Below the pieces are notes generated by a model. The model saw nothing but the letters and a program-made list of their open reading frames with translations. It was not told where the DNA came from and searched no databases. A stretch of 11,875 nt of DNA from NCBI GenBank assembly GCA_945631445.1, contig CALZCR010000017.1, positions 1 to 11,875 on the forward strand. The letters run 5' to 3'. Every line of letters begins with the position of its first letter. Within the stretch, counting starts at the first letter, position 1. Below, piece by piece: positions 1 through 7,512 of the stretch. A program made the translations under genes and the position numbers. Source of the stretch: an uncultured Corynebacterium sp. Lineage in GTDB: Bacteria > Actinomycetota > Actinomycetes > Mycobacteriales > Mycobacteriaceae.

Positions 1-376
1 GTCCGACCAGGAGGATGTAGTAGCCGTCGCGGTCGAAGCGGTTGGCCTCGCGGTGGACCTTGGTCACCAGCGGGCAGGAGGCGTCGATGGTCTGCAAATT
101 GCGGGAGTCCGCGAGCTCGCCGACCGCCGGGGACACTCCGTGGGCGGAGAAAACCAGGTGGGCGCCCTCCGGAACCTCGTCGGCCTCGTCGACGAAGATC
201 ACTCCCCGCTTGGCCAGGGAATCGACGACATACTTGTTGTGGACGATTTCTTTACGAACATACACAGGCGCACCGTAATCCTCGATGGCCTTCTCAACGG
301 TCTCGACTGCGCGATCCACGCCGGCACAATACCCTCGTGGCGCCGCCAGGAGAACCTTCTTATCCGCATCAGTCAT
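1..376 (-). CDS. ispH: 4-hydroxy-3-methylbut-2-enyl diphosphate reductase, 5' part
   Basis: This gene encodes the last enzyme of the MEP isoprenoid pathway, a cytosolic [4Fe-4S] protein that reduces HMBPP to IPP and DMAPP. Only the first 125 residues are present; the rest lies beyond the left edge. Visible family landmarks are the N-terminal [13 protein letters not shown] with cluster ligand Cys17, [10 protein letters not shown] with His46, FSAHGVSP with His79, and [11 protein letters not shown] with the second cluster ligand Cys101. The third Cys and the catalytic Glu would lie outside the window. The ATG at 376 places Cys17 at the expected distance from the N-terminus (Cys12 in E. coli), but no strong ribosome-binding site precedes it. 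It is divergent from xseA. The same neighbourhood exists in M. tuberculosis (lytB2 near xseA-xseB), which supports the call. Confidence 0.96.
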   Translation of the reverse strand, partial: MTDADKKVLLAAPRGYCAGVDRAVETVEKAIEDYGAPVYVRKEIVHNKYVVDSLAKRGVIFVDEADEVPEGAHLVFSAHGVSPAVGELADSRNLQTIDASCPLVTKVHREANRFDRDGYYILLVG

Positions 377-406
377 GGAACCCAGCGTATCGAAGAGCAG
401 TCCAAA

Positions 407-435
407 AGAATAGACTGGACGGACCTGCCGCAGAA
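407..435 (-). promoter_or_regulatory. Candidate ispH promoter
   Basis: On the minus strand TATTCT (412-407) is a possible -10 hexamer. TTCTGC (435-430) lies 17 bp upstream as a poor -35. Transcription would start near 400 and give a leader of about 24 nt. The -35 match is weak, so this is an inference from position and spacing. Confidence 0.35.
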
Positions 436-436
436 T

Positions 437-464
437 TTTCCACGACTTACATCGATTTTATTAT
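437..464 (+). promoter_or_regulatory. Candidate xseAB promoter
   Basis: TATTAT at 459-464 matches the -10 consensus at five of six bases. TTTCCA at 437-442 matches the -35 consensus at four of six, with a 16-bp spacer. The start would fall near 471, about 28 nt before the xseA start codon. The stretch is clearly more A/T-rich than its surroundings, as expected for a divergent promoter region. Confidence 0.55.
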
Positions 465-498
465 CACTGCGCGCTCACACTAGAGAGGTGGACCACAC

Positions 499-1752
499 GT
501 GACGAACGGCACCAAGCCACCGGCCAGCACCGCCGAGTCCCCCTGGCCCGTGGCCCGGGTCAACGACACGGTCAAGGGCTGGATCGAAAGGCTGGGGTGG
601 CTCTGGGTGGAAGGACAGCTCACCCAGGTCAACATGAAACCCAACTGGAAGCTGAGCTACCTCACCCTCCGGGACCCGGAGAAGGAGGCCTCTGTCCAAC
701 TCACGTGCTCCACGCAGCTGCTGCGTAACGCCCCCACCCCGATCAAAGACGGCGACCGGGTCGTCGTGCACGGCAAACCCGCTTTCTACGCCGGCCGCGG
801 CTCCTTTTCCCTCTGGGTCACCGAGATCCGCCACGTCGGCGTGGGCGAGCTGCTGGCCCGCGTGGAGATGCTGCGCAAACAACTCGCCGCGGAAGGGCTT
901 TTCGACCTCGCGCGCAAGCGCCCGCTGCCCTACCTGCCGAACCGCATCGGCCTGATCACCGGCCGCGGTTCGGCCGCCGAACGCGACGTGTTGTCGGTGG
1001 CCCAGTCCCGGTGGCCGGAAGTGGACTTCCGCGTCATCAACACCGCGGTGCAAGGCGCCAACGCCGTCACCGAAGTCATCGCGGCGCTGCAGCAGCTCGA
1101 CGCCGACCCGGCGGTCGACGTCATCATCATCGCCCGCGGCGGCGGCTCCGTCGAGGACTTGCTGCCCTTCTCCGAGGAGGCGCTGCAGCGCGCCGTGGCC
1201 GCCGCCGGCACCCCGGTGGTCTCCGCTATCGGCCACGAGCCCGACAGTCCGGTGCTGGACAACGTCGCCGACCTGCGTGCGGCCACCCCGACGGACGCCG
1301 CCAAGCGGGTCGTGCCCGACGCCGCCCAGGAACGCGCCTTCCTCGACGAGGCCCGCTCGCGGATGTCCGCCGCGCTGCGCGGCTGGGTGCAACGCGAACA
1401 GCGCGGCCTGGCGCAGATCCGCTCGCGGCCGGTGCTGGCGGACCCGATGAACCCGATCACCCGCCGCCGCGAAGAGTTGGAGCGGGCGGTCGGCTCCATC
1501 CGCCGCGACGTACGCTATCTGCTCAGCGGCGAGCAGTCCACGATCGCGGGCCTGCGCGGGCAGATTTCGGCGCTTGGCCCGTCGGCCACCCTCGCCCGCG
1601 GCTACTCCGTGGTGCAGGTCGTCCCGCGCGACGGCGGCGACCCGGAGGTGGTCATGAGCATCGGGCAGGCCCCGCCCGGCTCGCAACTGCGCATCCGCGT
1701 CGCCGACGGCTCCATCACCGCCGCCGGCATGTCGGCCACCCAGGCCGACTGA
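499..1752 (+). CDS. xseA: Exodeoxyribonuclease VII large subunit
   Basis: This is the catalytic subunit of exonuclease VII, a cytosolic nuclease that degrades single-stranded DNA from both ends and works with several XseB copies. At 417 residues it is a normal length. Residues about 20-110 form the OB-fold ssDNA-binding domain. The catalytic domain follows with [13 protein letters not shown] (151-163), [10 protein letters not shown] (212-221), GHEPD (245-249, with conserved His246 and Asp249) and [13 protein letters not shown] (256-268). A helical C-terminal part contains ARGYSVV. The GRGSAA and GHEPD wordings differ from E. coli (SPTGAA, GHETD) but I recall them as usual for corynebacteria. 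The GTG at 499 is preceded by GAGAGGTGG at 483-491 with a spacing of about 7 nt. xseB follows after 47 bp, so the two are probably co-transcribed. Confidence 0.97.
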   Translation: MTNGTKPPASTAESPWPVARVNDTVKGWIERLGWLWVEGQLTQVNMKPNWKLSYLTLRDPEKEASVQLTCSTQLLRNAPTPIKDGDRVVVHGKPAFYAGRGSFSLWVTEIRHVGVGELLARVEMLRKQLAAEGLFDLARKRPLPYLPNRIGLITGRGSAAERDVLSVAQSRWPEVDFRVINTAVQGANAVTEVIAALQQLDADPAVDVIIIARGGGSVEDLLPFSEEALQRAVAAAGTPVVSAIGHEPDSPVLDNVADLRAATPTDAAKRVVPDAAQERAFLDEARSRMSAALRGWVQREQRGLAQIRSRPVLADPMNPITRRREELERAVGSIRRDVRYLLSGEQSTIAGLRGQISALGPSATLARGYSVVQVVPRDGGDPEVVMSIGQAPPGSQLRIRVADGSITAAGMSATQAD

Positions 1753-1799
1753 CCCTCACTGACACCCACGCACACACCACGAATTGAGAGAATCACCGC

Positions 1800-2066
1800 A
1801 TGAGCGACAATGTTTTCGGCGACGGCCAGGTCAACGACTCCGCCTTCACCCCCGTCGAGCAGCTGAGCTACGAAGCTGCCCGCGATGAACTGATCGAGAT
1901 CGTCAAGATCCTCGAACTGGGCCAAATGGGACTGGACGAGTCCTTGAAGTACTGGGAGCGCGGCGAAGCCCTGGCCAAACGCTGCGAAGATCACCTGGCC
2001 GGCGCCGCCCGCCGCGTCGAGCAGGCCATATCCGGCTCCGACGGCGACGCTGACCGGCAAAACTAG
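1800..2066 (+). CDS. xseB: Exodeoxyribonuclease VII small subunit
   Basis: The 88-residue product is the small coiled-coil subunit of exonuclease VII, which packs on the XseA helices and is needed for activity. The conserved core is visible: [18 protein letters not shown] at about residues 22-39, then [23 protein letters not shown], the two-helix signature of the family. The ATG at 1800 follows GAGAG at about 1786-1790, and the TAG stop is at 2064-2066. It lies 47 bp downstream of xseA on the same strand. It meets the leftward monooxygenase gene tail to tail, with only 14 bp between the two stop codons, so this is the edge of the ancestral block. Confidence 0.94.
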   Translation: MSDNVFGDGQVNDSAFTPVEQLSYEAARDELIEIVKILELGQMGLDESLKYWERGEALAKRCEDHLAGAARRVEQAISGSDGDADRQN

Positions 2067-2085
2067 AAAGTGGCCGGCCGTCAGC
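2049..2085. terminator. Hairpin spanning two convergent stop codons, possible bidirectional terminator
   Basis: GCTGAC (2049-2054) pairs with GTCAGC (2080-2085), and the adjoining CGGC (2055-2058) pairs with GCCG (2073-2076). A 3-nt bulge sits on the right arm and the A-rich loop is 14 nt. The structure covers the TAG of xseB and the TGA of the facing monooxygenase gene. Neither side has a clear T-tract, so termination is an inference from its convergent position. Confidence 0.35.
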
Positions 2086-3376
2086 GCACCTCCGGCAGCC
2101 CCAGGTTCTCCCGCAAGGTGGAGCCGACGTAATCCTCGGGGTACACCCCCCGGTCTTGCAGACGCGGCACCAACTCGTTGACCACGTCGTCCAAGCCGGT
2201 GGGGATCAGCCAGGGCGCGACGCAAAACCCGTCGACCGCACCGGTGTCCGCGTACTCGGTCATCTGCTCGGCCACGGCGTCGTAGGAACCGGCCACCGGG
2301 TTCTGCCGCCCCACGAGCTCGCTGGTGGCCAGGTCACGGATGGACCAGTTCTTCGCCTCCGCCTCTTCGCGCCATTTCGCCACCTTCTTCCGCACCCCGG
2401 AGGCCTGGAAGGCCACGCCGCGGGAGCCGTCGGTCTCCTCGACGACCGGATCGATCTCCGGCAACGGCCCGTCCGGATCATAGGCGCTTAAGTCGGTGCC
2501 CCAGAACTGCTCCAGGAAGGCGATCGCCTGCTGCGGGCCGACCTGCAGTCGACGCACCTCCTGGCGCTTTTCCTCGGCTTCCTGGGCGGTGGGCGCCAAA
2601 ATGAACTCCACCACCGGGGTGATCTTGACGTCGTTGGCGGGGCGGCCGAACTTCCGGGTGCGCTCGACGATGTCCGCCCGGAACTCTTGCGCCGCCGGCA
2701 GGTTCGGGAGGACCGTGAAGATCACGTCGCAGTTCTTCGCCGCGAAATCCCGGCCGGACGGCGACATCCCCGCCTGGAACAGCACGGGCCGGCCCTGCGG
2801 GCTGACGGGCAGCTGCGGCTGATGGTCGATGGAATAGTGCTTGCCCACGTGCTCGACGCCGCGGCCCGCCCAGATGTCCTTGGCCACGTCGAGGAAACGC
2901 TCGGCGTGCTCATAGCGGTCCGCGTGGTCCAGGTAGCCGCCGCGGCGGAAGTTCGCCCCGGTCCAGGCGTTGTCGGTGGTGACCACGTTCCACGCCGCCC
3001 GCCCCTCGGAGAGCAGGTCCAGCGACTGCAGTCGCCGCGCCAGTTCCACGGGGTCGTTGAAAGTGCTGTTCTGGGTGGCCACCAGGCCGAGGTTCTCCGT
3101 GACCGCGGCCAAAGAGGCCAGCATCGACTGATTGTCGGGCCGGCCGGCGACGTCGAGCTCGAAGACCTTGCCGTTCTGCTCCCGCATGCGCAGGCCCTCG
3201 GCGAGGAAGAAGGCCGCGAACTTGCCGCGCTCCGCAGTCTGGGCGATGCGGCGGAAGGACTCGAACTCGATCTGCGAGCCGGACTCCGGGGACTTCCAGA
3301 TCGTGCCGGTGTTCACGCCCTGGAAAAACGCGTTGAACTGGATCTGGCCGGTGGGGGTGAATTCAGTGCTGCTCAT
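2081..3376 (-). CDS. NtaA/SnaA/DszA-family FMN-dependent monooxygenase
   Basis: The 431-residue protein is a two-component flavin monooxygenase of the bacterial luciferase fold (TIM barrel) that uses reduced FMN supplied by a separate reductase. Family marks are AAFFLAEG (54-61), NSTFNDPVELARRLQSLDLLSEGRAAWNVVTT (about 103-134, including the WNVVT flavin-region motif), HADRYEHAERFLDVAKDIW (151-169) and GRPVLFQAGMSPSGRDFAAKNCDVIFT (about 195-221). Length and order fit nitrilotriacetate, dibenzothiophene-sulfone and S-substituted-cysteine monooxygenases (for example B. subtilis YtnJ). The ATG at 3376 has a strong AAAGGAG five bases upstream. It is the last gene of the leftward operon, 26 bp after the other monooxygenase. 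The exact substrate is not readable; the sulfur-type operator at the operon head favours an organosulfur compound. Confidence 0.9.
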   Translation of the reverse strand: MSSTEFTPTGQIQFNAFFQGVNTGTIWKSPESGSQIEFESFRRIAQTAERGKFAAFFLAEGLRMREQNGKVFELDVAGRPDNQSMLASLAAVTENLGLVATQNSTFNDPVELARRLQSLDLLSEGRAAWNVVTTDNAWTGANFRRGGYLDHADRYEHAERFLDVAKDIWAGRGVEHVGKHYSIDHQPQLPVSPQGRPVLFQAGMSPSGRDFAAKNCDVIFTVLPNLPAAQEFRADIVERTRKFGRPANDVKITPVVEFILAPTAQEAEEKRQEVRRLQVGPQQAIAFLEQFWGTDLSAYDPDGPLPEIDPVVEETDGSRGVAFQASGVRKKVAKWREEAEAKNWSIRDLATSELVGRQNPVAGSYDAVAEQMTEYADTGAVDGFCVAPWLIPTGLDDVVNELVPRLQDRGVYPEDYVGSTLRENLGLPEVR

Positions 3377-3402
3377 GGGTACTCCTTTGACGATCCCGTG
3401 GG

Positions 3403-4491
3403 TTAATCCTGCTGGGTGACGGCGTAACGGCTGACCGGGCGGGTAAGGCCGAGCAGGTCGCGGAAAGTGCCGTCGATGGGGCCGTCGGCCAGGGGCGTCC
3501 GGGCGCGCAGCGCCGGCAGCACCTCCGTGGCCAGGGCGGCGGCGTCCACGTCGAACACCGCGGGACGCAGCCGCACGCCGTCGGCGACCGCCAGGACGGC
3601 GGCGAGATCATCGACGACCTCGGCGGCGGCGCCGGAGGCCAAAGCGCCCGGCGCCCACTCCTGCCGCTCGTTGAGCTGCGCCAACCGCACGTCCGCGGGC
3701 ACCCCCAAATGGTCGACGGCGACGGCCACCTCCGCCAGCACGGCGCCGAAGCCTTCCGCCCGGGCGTCTCGCACCGCCTCCACCAACTCCGGCACGGACT
3801 CCGCCCGCACCTGGACCACGTCGACGTCGGCCGCCGGGTCCACCAGCTCGCGCGGGGCGATGACCGGCACCTGCCCCTGCGGGGTACGCGGGGCGATCGC
3901 CGCGGACTTCACGGAGTAATGCTCCCCCACGAAATCAATGTGGTGGATCTTCTCCGCGTCAATGAACCGGCCGGTGGCCACGTCCCGGATCTCCGCGTCA
4001 TCCTCCCAACTGTCCCACAACCGGCGGCTGACCTCGACGGCGTCGGCGACCTCCTGCCGCACCCGCCGCCGATCCGGCACCTCCCGTCCGAACGCCGCGG
4101 TCTCAGTCAGCGCATCGGCGCCACGGACCAGCCACCCGGCGCGGCCGAGCGAATTCTGGTCCAGGGTCATCAGCTGCATCGCCAGGTGAAAAGGTTCCGT
4201 GAGAACGGTGTCGGCCTCCGCGATGAGCACCGTGCGCCGGGTCACCGGGGCTAGGAAAGCGGCGGCGTGGGTGGCGGCCAGGTTGACCGGGTGCGCTTCC
4301 GTGCGGGCGTCCAACGCCCGGTCGGCGAGGACCAAGGCGTGGAAGCCGGCGATCTCTGCGGCGCGGGCGCGCCGGGCCAACCGGGCGCCTGAGTATGCCT
4401 CGCGCGCCGTGGCGCCTGTCCAGGCGGCGGCGGCCGGATGTGCGCCCTCGCCGTCGAGGTCTAAGGCGATGAACGGGCGGTGGGTCGTCAT
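3403..4491 (-). CDS. Divergent luciferase-like (LLM class) flavin-dependent oxidoreductase
   Basis: The 362-residue protein belongs to the bacterial luciferase-like monooxygenase family but is divergent. Recognisable parts are the N-terminal strand and helix with ARRARAAEIAGFHALVLADRAL (about 39-60), the TEPFHLAMQLMTLDQNSLGRAGWLVRG segment (about 98-124) that corresponds to the WN-V-T region of relatives, and KIHHIDFVGEHYSV (181-194), which matches the usual D-x-x-G-x-x-Y/F segment. After about residue 215 the protein is Ala/Val-rich and lacks the usual QAG-S--GR flavin-phosphate motif, so its cofactor use could differ. The ATG at 4491 follows AAAGGAA with about 9 nt spacing. It sits 58 bp after the binding-protein gene and 26 bp before the second monooxygenase, so it is in the same operon. 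A partner role with its neighbour or a separate step are both possible. Confidence 0.8.
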   Translation of the reverse strand: MTTHRPFIALDLDGEGAHPAAAAWTGATAREAYSGARLARRARAAEIAGFHALVLADRALDARTEAHPVNLAATHAAAFLAPVTRRTVLIAEADTVLTEPFHLAMQLMTLDQNSLGRAGWLVRGADALTETAAFGREVPDRRRVRQEVADAVEVSRRLWDSWEDDAEIRDVATGRFIDAEKIHHIDFVGEHYSVKSAAIAPRTPQGQVPVIAPRELVDPAADVDVVQVRAESVPELVEAVRDARAEGFGAVLAEVAVAVDHLGVPADVRLAQLNERQEWAPGALASGAAAEVVDDLAAVLAVADGVRLRPAVFDVDAAALATEVLPALRARTPLADGPIDGTFRDLLGLTRPVSRYAVTQQD

Positions 4492-4549
4492 GGGAAATCA
4501 TTCCTTTGCTGTTGCGGGGTAGCAGGACGTTCGGTGATGCGGGGTGAGG

Positions 4550-5521
4550 TCAGTTTTCGCCGTAGCTCTCCAGGCTCTCGGTGTGGGTCTGCTCCAGGGC
4601 CTCTTCGCCCAGTTCCCAGCGTTCGAGCACCTCCTGGTAGGTGCCTTCGTCGATGAGCTCGTTCAGCGCCGCGGTGACGGCCGGCGCCAGGCCGGAGCCG
4701 CGGCCCATGGCGGTGCCCACCAGGGTTTCCTGCGGCCAGCCCGCCGATACCTGACCGGCGACCTCGACGTCGTCACGGGTGTTCGCCAGGTAGGACGCGC
4801 CCGGCAGGTGGTTGAAGAAAGCGTCCAGGCGGTCGGCGACCAGCGCCATCGTCATGTCGTTTTCGTTGACGTAGTGGTAAATTTCCGCCGGCTCCTTGCC
4901 TTCGGCGATGAGCGCGTCGTTCCATTCCCCGAGCACCCGATCCTGGTTGGTGCCGGCGGCCGCGGCAATCCGCAGCCCCGAGATGTCTTCCGCCTCCTCG
5001 ATGTGCAGGCCGCTGCCTGCCTGGGCGATGAAGCCCAGGTAGGCGGCGCGGTAGGGGGTGAAGTCAAACTTTTCCAGGCGGGCGTCGGTGACGGCGATGT
5101 TGCCGTGCATGGCCTCGAACTCGCCGGCCTCCACCTTCAGCGCCCAGTTGTCCCAGCTGGTCAGCTCCAACGAGAGTTCCAGGCCGAGTTTGTCGGCCAG
5201 CAGCTGGGCGATGTCGACTTCCGAACCGATCTGGGTGGTGTTGTCCGTGGCGGTCATCACCAACGGCGGGGCGCCGTGGACGAGTGTGCCCACGGTCAGT
5301 AGCCCGTCCTCGCTGATCGACTCGGGGACGAGCGCAGCGATCTCCGGGTTGACCTCCGAACGCACGCGGTCTTGATCCGGGGTGAGGTTCAGGCCGGTGT
5401 CGGCGACGGCGGTGAGGTTGACGGGGTCCGCGCAGGCGCCCAGGCCCAGCGCCGCCGCTAAGACGACGGCGACGGCTGCGCGGCGCGTGCCGGTGCGAGT
5501 GGTGCGGGACGACGATCTCAT
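4550..5521 (-). CDS. Amino-acid-type ABC transporter substrate-binding lipoprotein
   Basis: The 323-residue product is an extracytoplasmic solute-binding protein of family 3 (polar amino acids, cystine, opines). The N-terminus has twin arginines at 13-14, a hydrophobic stretch and the lipobox LGAC with Cys30, so it should be lipid-anchored. A linker of about 45 residues follows before the first lobe ([16 protein letters not shown]). [17 protein letters not shown] (about 97-113), [13 protein letters not shown], and [18 protein letters not shown] are typical of the fold. The ligand cannot be read from sequence; related systems take cystine or S-modified cysteines as well as Glu/Gln. The ATG overlaps the TGA of the ATPase gene in an ATGA, and GGAGGAGC precedes it, so translation is probably coupled. 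Its three-gene transporter is followed directly by two monooxygenases. Confidence 0.92.
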   Translation of the reverse strand: MRSSSRTTRTGTRRAAVAVVLAAALGLGACADPVNLTAVADTGLNLTPDQDRVRSEVNPEIAALVPESISEDGLLTVGTLVHGAPPLVMTATDNTTQIGSEVDIAQLLADKLGLELSLELTSWDNWALKVEAGEFEAMHGNIAVTDARLEKFDFTPYRAAYLGFIAQAGSGLHIEEAEDISGLRIAAAAGTNQDRVLGEWNDALIAEGKEPAEIYHYVNENDMTMALVADRLDAFFNHLPGASYLANTRDDVEVAGQVSAGWPQETLVGTAMGRGSGLAPAVTAALNELIDEGTYQEVLERWELGEEALEQTHTESLESYGEN

Positions 5522-6336
5522 TGCTCCTCCGTGGCTCCGACGTCGCGGATCTTGGATAAAAAGTCTTGTGTGCGGGGGTGTTGCGGGTCGGTGAACAGTT
5601 GCTCGGGCGCGCCCTGCTCGACGATGACTCCGTCGTCCATGAACACCACGGTGTCGGCGACGGTGCGGGCGAAGCCCATCTCGTGGGTGACCACGACCAG
5701 GGTCGTGCCGGATTCGGCGAGGTCGCGGATCACGGCGAGCACTTCGTCGACCAGCTCCGGGTCCAACGCCGAGGTCGGCTCGTCGAAGAGCACCACCTTC
5801 GGGTTCAGCGCGAGCGCGCGGGCGATCGCCACACGCTGCTGCTGGCCCCCGGAGAGCTGGCGAGGGTAGGCGTCCTCCTTACCGGACAGTCCCACCCGGG
5901 CAAGCAGGGCGCGGGCCCGTTCCTTGGCCTCGGGCAGCGGCATGCCCAGTGCCCGGACCGGGGCTTCGGTGATGTTGCGCAGTGCGGTCATGTGCCCGAA
6001 GAGGTTGAAGTTCTGGAAGACCATGCCCACCCCGGTGCGCTGGCGCAAAATCTCGGATTCATGCAGTTCGTGGAGAACCTCCGGGTTGTCCGGATCCTGC
6101 CGGAACCCCATGATCTCATCGTCGACGCGCACCATTCCGGCGTCGATGGACTCCAAGTTGTTGATGGTGCGCAGCAGCGTGGATTTGCCCGAACCGGAGG
6201 GGCCGATGATGACGGTCACCTCCCCCGGCTCCACGGTCAGAGACACGCCGTGCAGCACCTCGGTCTCACCGAAGGATTTACGGATGTCGGTCAGCTCCAC
6301 CCGGCCTTGGGCGGTGGTGGCGGCAGTGTCAGTCAC
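5518..6336 (-). CDS. Amino-acid-type ABC transporter ATP-binding protein
   Basis: The 272-residue product is the cytoplasmic ATPase that powers the adjacent importer. All nucleotide-binding elements are intact: Walker [10 protein letters not shown] (45-53), Q-loop Gln108 in VFQNFNLF, signature LSGGQQQ (161-167), Walker B VVLFDEPT with catalytic Glu186, D-loop SALD, and switch His218 in VVVTHEMG. The [13 protein letters not shown] wording is typical of the GlnQ/HisP polar amino-acid group. About 20 residues (77-96, rich in Asp, Glu and His) form an insertion between Walker A and the Q-loop. I chose the GTG at 6336 rather than an upstream ATG at 6444. It follows GGAGGG closely, gives a normal N-terminus, and its GTGA overlaps the stop of the permease gene by 4 bp. 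Confidence 0.95.
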   Translation of the reverse strand: MTDTAATTAQGRVELTDIRKSFGETEVLHGVSLTVEPGEVTVIIGPSGSGKSTLLRTINNLESIDAGMVRVDDEIMGFRQDPDNPEVLHELHESEILRQRTGVGMVFQNFNLFGHMTALRNITEAPVRALGMPLPEAKERARALLARVGLSGKEDAYPRQLSGGQQQRVAIARALALNPKVVLFDEPTSALDPELVDEVLAVIRDLAESGTTLVVVTHEMGFARTVADTVVFMDDGVIVEQGAPEQLFTDPQHPRTQDFLSKIRDVGATEEQ

Positions 6337-7334
6337 AGCGATCCCTCCTGCGGGCGAGTGGTGTTTTCGGCGCGCGCCGGACCGGAGATCGGGCCACCGG
6401 CGGCCGCCGGGCGGCGGCGGAATTTCGCGCGCAGGCGCTCCCACGGGGTCGGCGGGACCTCGCGGACCGCGCCCTTGGAAAAGTGGCGCTCCACGTAGTA
6501 CTGGGCGATAGACAGTGCAGAAGTGATGACCACGTACCAGACCGTGGCCACCAGCAGCATCGGCAACACTTCCTGCGTGCGGGCGTAGATGACCTGCACG
6601 GTCAGGAAGAGTTCCTGATAGGCCAACACGTAGACGATGGCGGTGCCCTTGACCAGGGAGATGATTTCGTTGAACGACGCCGGCAGCGCAGCGCGCATGG
6701 CCTGCGGGAAGACGATGCGCAGGGTGCGATCGCGCGCCGGGATGCCCAGCGCGGAGGCGGCCTCCAGCTGGCCCTGGTCCACCGAGAGGATGCCGCCGCG
6801 GATGATCTCGGCGGCGTAGGCGGCCTGGTGCAGTCCAAGGCCGAGGATGGCGGCCAGGAACGGGGTGACGACCTGGTTGGTCTCGACGCTGAAAAAGGTG
6901 ACGTCGGTGAAGGGGACGCCGAGTTCAAGGCGTTCGTACAGGTAGCCGACGTTGTACCAGAGCAGCAGCTGCACCAATAAGGGGGTGGAGCGGAAGATCC
7001 AGGAGAACGTCCAGGACACTCCCGAGATCAACGGGGAGCTGGACAGGCGCATGACGGCGAGCACGGCGCCCAGCCCGAAGCCGATGGCCCCGGCGATGAC
7101 GGTGAGCTTCAGGGTCTCGAAGAGGCCGGCGAGGATGGATTCCGCGAAGATCCAGGAAGCCACGACGTCCCAGCCCCAGCGGGGGTTGGTCGCGAACGAC
7201 CAGAACACCGCGGCGACGAAGACGACGACGAAGCCTGCGCCGACCCATCGGCCGGGCCGGCGCACGGGTCTGATCCGGAAATCAGTGATGGAGCGGTGCG
7301 TGCGGGGTACGGCGCCGCTGAGGCGGGAAACCAT
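6333..7334 (-). CDS. Amino-acid-type ABC transporter permease
   Basis: The 333-residue inner-membrane protein is a permease of the His/Glu/Gln/Arg/opine group. Hydrophobic segments occur at about 31-48, 69-95, 107-130, 157-175, 224-246 and 256-278. The cytoplasmic EAA loop that contacts the ATPase is clear: [22 protein letters not shown] (191-212), preceded by [12 protein letters not shown]. It is longer than the usual 220-250 residues because of an N-terminal extension of about 30 residues and a C-terminal tail of about 50 residues rich in Arg and Pro. Only one permease gene is present, so it presumably works as a homodimer. The ATG at 7334 has only a weak upstream AGAAAG. It is the first gene of the leftward operon, and its TGA overlaps the ATPase start. 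Confidence 0.93.
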   Translation of the reverse strand: MVSRLSGAVPRTHRSITDFRIRPVRRPGRWVGAGFVVVFVAAVFWSFATNPRWGWDVVASWIFAESILAGLFETLKLTVIAGAIGFGLGAVLAVMRLSSSPLISGVSWTFSWIFRSTPLLVQLLLWYNVGYLYERLELGVPFTDVTFFSVETNQVVTPFLAAILGLGLHQAAYAAEIIRGGILSVDQGQLEAASALGIPARDRTLRIVFPQAMRAALPASFNEIISLVKGTAIVYVLAYQELFLTVQVIYARTQEVLPMLLVATVWYVVITSALSIAQYYVERHFSKGAVREVPPTPWERLRAKFRRRPAAAGGPISGPARAENTTRPQEGSL

Positions 7335-7360
7335 GGGTACCAGCTTTCTACTTGATGGTG

Positions 7361-7389
7361 CATATGTCTCGTTCAGCAGAACGAAACAA
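7361..7389 (-). promoter_or_regulatory. Candidate promoter of the transporter-monooxygenase operon
   Basis: On the minus strand TTGTTT (7389-7384) and CATATG (7366-7361) are separated by 17 bp and would give a leader of about 20 nt before the permease. Both hexamers match only at three bases. An alternative is TAGAAA with TAAAGA further upstream, whose spacer would contain the McbR-type box. The sequence does not settle which is used. Confidence 0.35.
7366..7387. promoter_or_regulatory. Inverted repeat, possible operator for a second regulator
   Basis: GTCTCGTTC (7366-7374) and GAACGAAAC (7379-7387) are inverted copies with one mismatch around a 4-nt AGCA spacer; the inner TCGTTC/GAACGA arms are perfect. 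The site lies between the permease start and the McbR-type box, inside one candidate promoter spacer. Its size and dyad symmetry fit a dimeric TetR- or GntR-like regulator. No regulator gene is visible in the window. Confidence 0.5.
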
Positions 7390-7393
7390 TCTT

Positions 7394-7409
7394 TAGACAG
7401 GTTAGTCTA
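7394..7409. promoter_or_regulatory. Perfect McbR-type operator (TAGAC-N6-GTCTA)
   Basis: TAGAC (7394-7398), six bases (AGGTTA), and GTCTA (7405-7409) match without mismatch the operator described for C. glutamicum McbR. McbR is a TetR-family repressor of sulfur and methionine genes whose DNA binding is released by S-adenosylhomocysteine. The box overlaps the -35 and spacer of the best rightward promoter and sits upstream of the leftward operon, so one repressor could control both transcripts. A further TAGAC half-site follows at 7417-7421. Confidence 0.75.
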
Positions 7410-7422
7410 TCTTTTCTAGACT
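7394..7422 (+). promoter_or_regulatory. Promoter for the FAD/NAD(P)-binding protein gene
   Basis: TAGACA (7394-7399) matches the -35 consensus at five of six bases. TAGACT (7417-7422) fits the corynebacterial TAnAnT -10, with an ideal 17-bp spacer. Transcription would start near 7430 and leave a leader of about 83 nt. Both hexamers contain TAGAC half-sites, so McbR-type binding and RNA polymerase binding would be mutually exclusive. Confidence 0.55.
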
Positions 7423-7512
7423 GCACTGTTTGGGTGGTGCTAACCTGGTTGTCAGCTTCAACCGCACAACCATTGCCCTGCAGGAAGTCGCACGGGGAAA
7501 GAGAGAATAAAA

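Noticed and set aside
475..1686. 403-codon open frame antisense to xseA
   Set aside because: It is a mirror of the conserved XseA reading frame in GC-rich DNA, rich in Arg, Gly, Asp and Ala, with no recognisable domain.
6337..6444. Longer N-terminus for the ABC ATPase from the ATG at 6444
   Set aside because: The extra 36 residues lie inside the permease gene, have no ABC homology and no ribosome-binding site; the GTG at 6336 has both a good site and a coupled overlap.
7109..7363. Upstream ATG at 7363 opening an 84-codon frame that overlaps the permease start
   Set aside because: It is out of frame with the permease, has no family resemblance and no clear ribosome-binding site. It could be a translated leader, but nothing in the sequence shows this.
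7397..7415. DtxR-like iron box overlapping the McbR box
   Set aside because: AGGTTAG is present, but the full 19-bp match to the DtxR consensus is only about 12 positions and lacks both ends, whereas the McbR motif is exact.
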